Below are positions 7,143 to 8,255 of a stretch of 8,255 bases of DNA, piece after piece. The stretch is from JADFRD01 sp964491015 (GTDB lineage Bacteria > Fidelibacterota > Marinisomatia > Marinisomatales > TCS55), in NCBI GenBank assembly GCA_964491015.1, contig CAZBEY010000080.1, forward strand, positions 1 through 8,255, given 5' to 3'. Numbering within the stretch: the stretch's first letter is position 1; the number at the start of each line of letters is the position of its first letter. A model generated the notes under the pieces. The model did not search any database. It worked only from the letters and a program-made list of their open reading frames with translations, and was not told the origin of the DNA. Made by a program: the position numbers and the translations under genes.

Positions 7143-7885
7143 GTAATCCAGTGATCCAACCCATCTCCCGTTATAGCGGACATTTCGAAAAATTTCAATT
7201 GATAGTTGACTTCTAAAGCGAACTTTTTGCACTGATCCAAACTGAAATCCACGTAAGGCAGCAGGTCTGTTTTATTAATAATGCAAATGTCTGCTGCATC
7301 AAACATGTGGGGATATTTTTGCGGTTTATCTTCGCCCTCAGTTACGCTGATAATGACGATTTTCATTGCTTCACCCAGGTCGAAGAGCGCCGGGCAAACC
7401 AGATTACCGACATTTTCGATGAATAAAACAGAATCATTTTCAAGTTCCAATTTCTGAATGGCGTGCTGGATCATGTGTGCATCCAAATGGCAGCCGGTTC
7501 CCGTATTGACCTGGACTACCGGAACTCCCGTTTGATCAATTCGGTCCGCATCCCGCATGGTTTGCTGATCTCCTTCGATAACGGCCATTGAAAAATCAGG
7601 TTTGATGATTTCTATCGTTTTCTCCAGGAGTGTTGTTTTACCCGATCCGGGAGAGCTGACCAGGTTAAGAGCAGTAATATTTTTGGCATCAAAGTAACCG
7701 CGATTCCGCTCTGCCAATAAATTATTTTCTGTTAAAACCTCTTTTTGGACTTCAATAACATGCCCATCATTATGTGGATGGTCGTGATGGTCATGATCAT
7801 GATGTTCATGGGAGTGGTGATGTTCGTTTGGCTTTTGGATGGTGGCATGGTCATCCGGATTCCCGCAGCCGCAAGTATCACACAT
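7115..7885 (-). CDS. hypB: HypB, GTPase for nickel insertion, with CxxCGC and His-rich N-terminus
   Basis: HypB is a SIMIBI-class GTPase that works with HypA to deliver nickel to the hydrogenase large subunit. Of its 256 residues, the first eight, MCDTCGCG, form the high-affinity CxxCGC nickel site known from E. coli-type proteins. Residues 22-42 hold 12 His interspersed with Asp, typical of forms that also store nickel. The GTPase core has Walker A SPGSGKTT (78-85), EGDQQT (104-109), ENVGNLVCP (157-165), the guanine-specificity motif NKTD (204-207) and SAITG (236-240). Cys132-His133 and Cys164 correspond to the G-domain metal site that responds to nucleotide state in the family. The start at 7885 is set by the MCDTCGCG motif and a good upstream AAAGGA. 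It follows hypA by 26 bases, and its last 28 bases overlap hypF. Identification is firm. Confidence 0.97.
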   Translation of the reverse strand: MCDTCGCGNPDDHATIQKPNEHHHSHEHHDHDHHDHPHNDGHVIEVQKEVLTENNLLAERNRGYFDAKNITALNLVSSPGSGKTTLLEKTIEIIKPDFSMAVIEGDQQTMRDADRIDQTGVPVVQVNTGTGCHLDAHMIQHAIQKLELENDSVLFIENVGNLVCPALFDLGEAMKIVIISVTEGEDKPQKYPHMFDAADICIINKTDLLPYVDFSLDQCKKFALEVNYQLKFFEMSAITGDGLDHWITWLKQQQKS

Positions 7886-7891
7886 GTGGTT

Positions 7892-7897
7892 TCCTTT
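7892..7897 (-). promoter_or_regulatory. Ribosome-binding site of hypB
   Basis: AAAGGA on the minus strand, six bases before the hypB ATG, in the 26-base gap after hypA. This gap is the only one in the window longer than four bases, and it is too short to expect a separate promoter. Confidence 0.7.
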
Positions 7898-7911
7898 CTG
7901 TAAAATCGTAA

Positions 7912-8253
7912 CTAATCAACATTAATGTATTTAATTTTTAATTCTTTTCCCTCGATAATGTCAACAGCAAATCCGCTGCAGAATGGGCATAATGTAAAAA
8001 ATGAATCTGTTTCAAATGTTTGATCGCAGGTATGACAATGTCCTGTTCCCGGAATGGATGTGATATCCAATGTTGCCTGTTCGGCAATCGTCTTCATCCG
8101 GGCTGCCTGAAAGCAAAATTCCAAAGAATCTTCCATGACACCTGCCAATGCGCCCACTTCAATTTCGATCGATTTTATTTTTTCCGACCCATTTTGATTT
8201 GCAGTTTGACAGGCAATATCGACAATATTCATCGCGAGGGACATTTCGTGCAT
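7912..8253 (-). CDS. hypA: HypA, nickel metallochaperone
   Basis: HypA binds nickel at its N-terminus and, with HypB, inserts it into the hydrogenase large subunit after the iron unit is in place. The 113 residues match the family length. The N-terminus MHEMSLAMNI carries His2, the invariant nickel ligand, which also fixes the start at 8253. The zinc-binding loop has CHTC (73-76) and CPFC (89-92), two CxxC pairs holding the structural zinc. GKELKIKYINVD is the typical C-terminal strand. Only two bases upstream of the ATG are in the window, so its ribosome-binding site, and whether another gene precedes it, cannot be seen. It is the first gene of the visible operon; hypB follows after 26 bases. 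HypA homologues can also serve urease, but the neighbours make hydrogenase the target here. Confidence 0.97.
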   Translation of the reverse strand: MHEMSLAMNIVDIACQTANQNGSEKIKSIEIEVGALAGVMEDSLEFCFQAARMKTIAEQATLDITSIPGTGHCHTCDQTFETDSFFTLCPFCSGFAVDIIEGKELKIKYINVD

Positions 8254-8255
8254 TG

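Noticed and set aside
7143..7232. Upstream extension of hypF to an ATG at 7232
   Set aside because: The added 30 residues are the hypB sequence read in another frame and do not match the usual HypF start shortly before the acylphosphatase motif.
7765..7830. Repetitive CAT/GAT-rich tract that looks like a tandem DNA repeat
   Set aside because: It is explained by His and Asp codons of the HypB metal-binding tract; the similar stretch at 270-345 is the His loop of the membrane protein. Neither has the regular units of a CRISPR or iteron array.
7886..7911. Possible promoter in the hypA-hypB gap
   Set aside because: The gap is only 26 bases, is taken up by the hypB ribosome-binding site, and shows no convincing -35/-10 pair.

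Overview
The window is a single, tightly packed minus-strand operon for maturation of [NiFe]-hydrogenases. In transcription order (right to left) it reads hypA, hypB, hypF, hypD, hypE, hypX (hoxX-like), hypC, then a membrane protein with a histidine-rich loop that runs off the left edge. I found no RNA genes, mobile elements, CRISPR arrays or terminators. The largest non-coding gap is 26 bases (between hypA and hypB); every other junction overlaps or is separated by 3-4 bases.

Organism: bacterial-type gene organisation, with moderate and slightly AT-leaning composition by eye, Shine-Dalgarno sites, stop/start overlaps and one TTG start. HypX suggests a lineage that meets oxygen at least some of the time. 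The sequence alone does not fix the phylum. A Gram-negative bacterium of intermediate GC is only a guess.

Right part (7115-8253): hypA and hypB, the nickel-delivery pair. HypB carries both an N-terminal CxxCGC site and a 12-His tract. Middle (2672-7142): hypF, hypD and hypE, which with HypC make and assemble the cyanide ligands. HypF makes carbamoyl-AMP and transfers the carbamoyl group to the C-terminal Cys of HypE. HypE dehydrates it to thiocyanate, and the HypC-HypD complex holds the Fe(CN)2CO unit. Left part (1-2668): hypX, which supplies CO from formyl-tetrahydrofolate; hypC, displaced from its common place next to hypD; and a multi-pass membrane protein of the TauE/SafE-UreH-like type, probably a nickel (or other metal) transporter.

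Together these eight genes cover all inputs of the active site: cyanide (F, E), CO (X), assembly scaffold (C, D), nickel insertion (A, B) and possibly nickel uptake (the membrane protein). No hydrogenase structural subunit or maturation endopeptidase lies in the window; they should be sought outside it. The system is known rather than novel. The points most worth a second look are the gene order (hypC after hypX), the His-loop membrane protein coupled to hypC, the TTG/TGA coupling of hypF-hypD, and the hypE ribosome-binding site embedded in the end of hypD.
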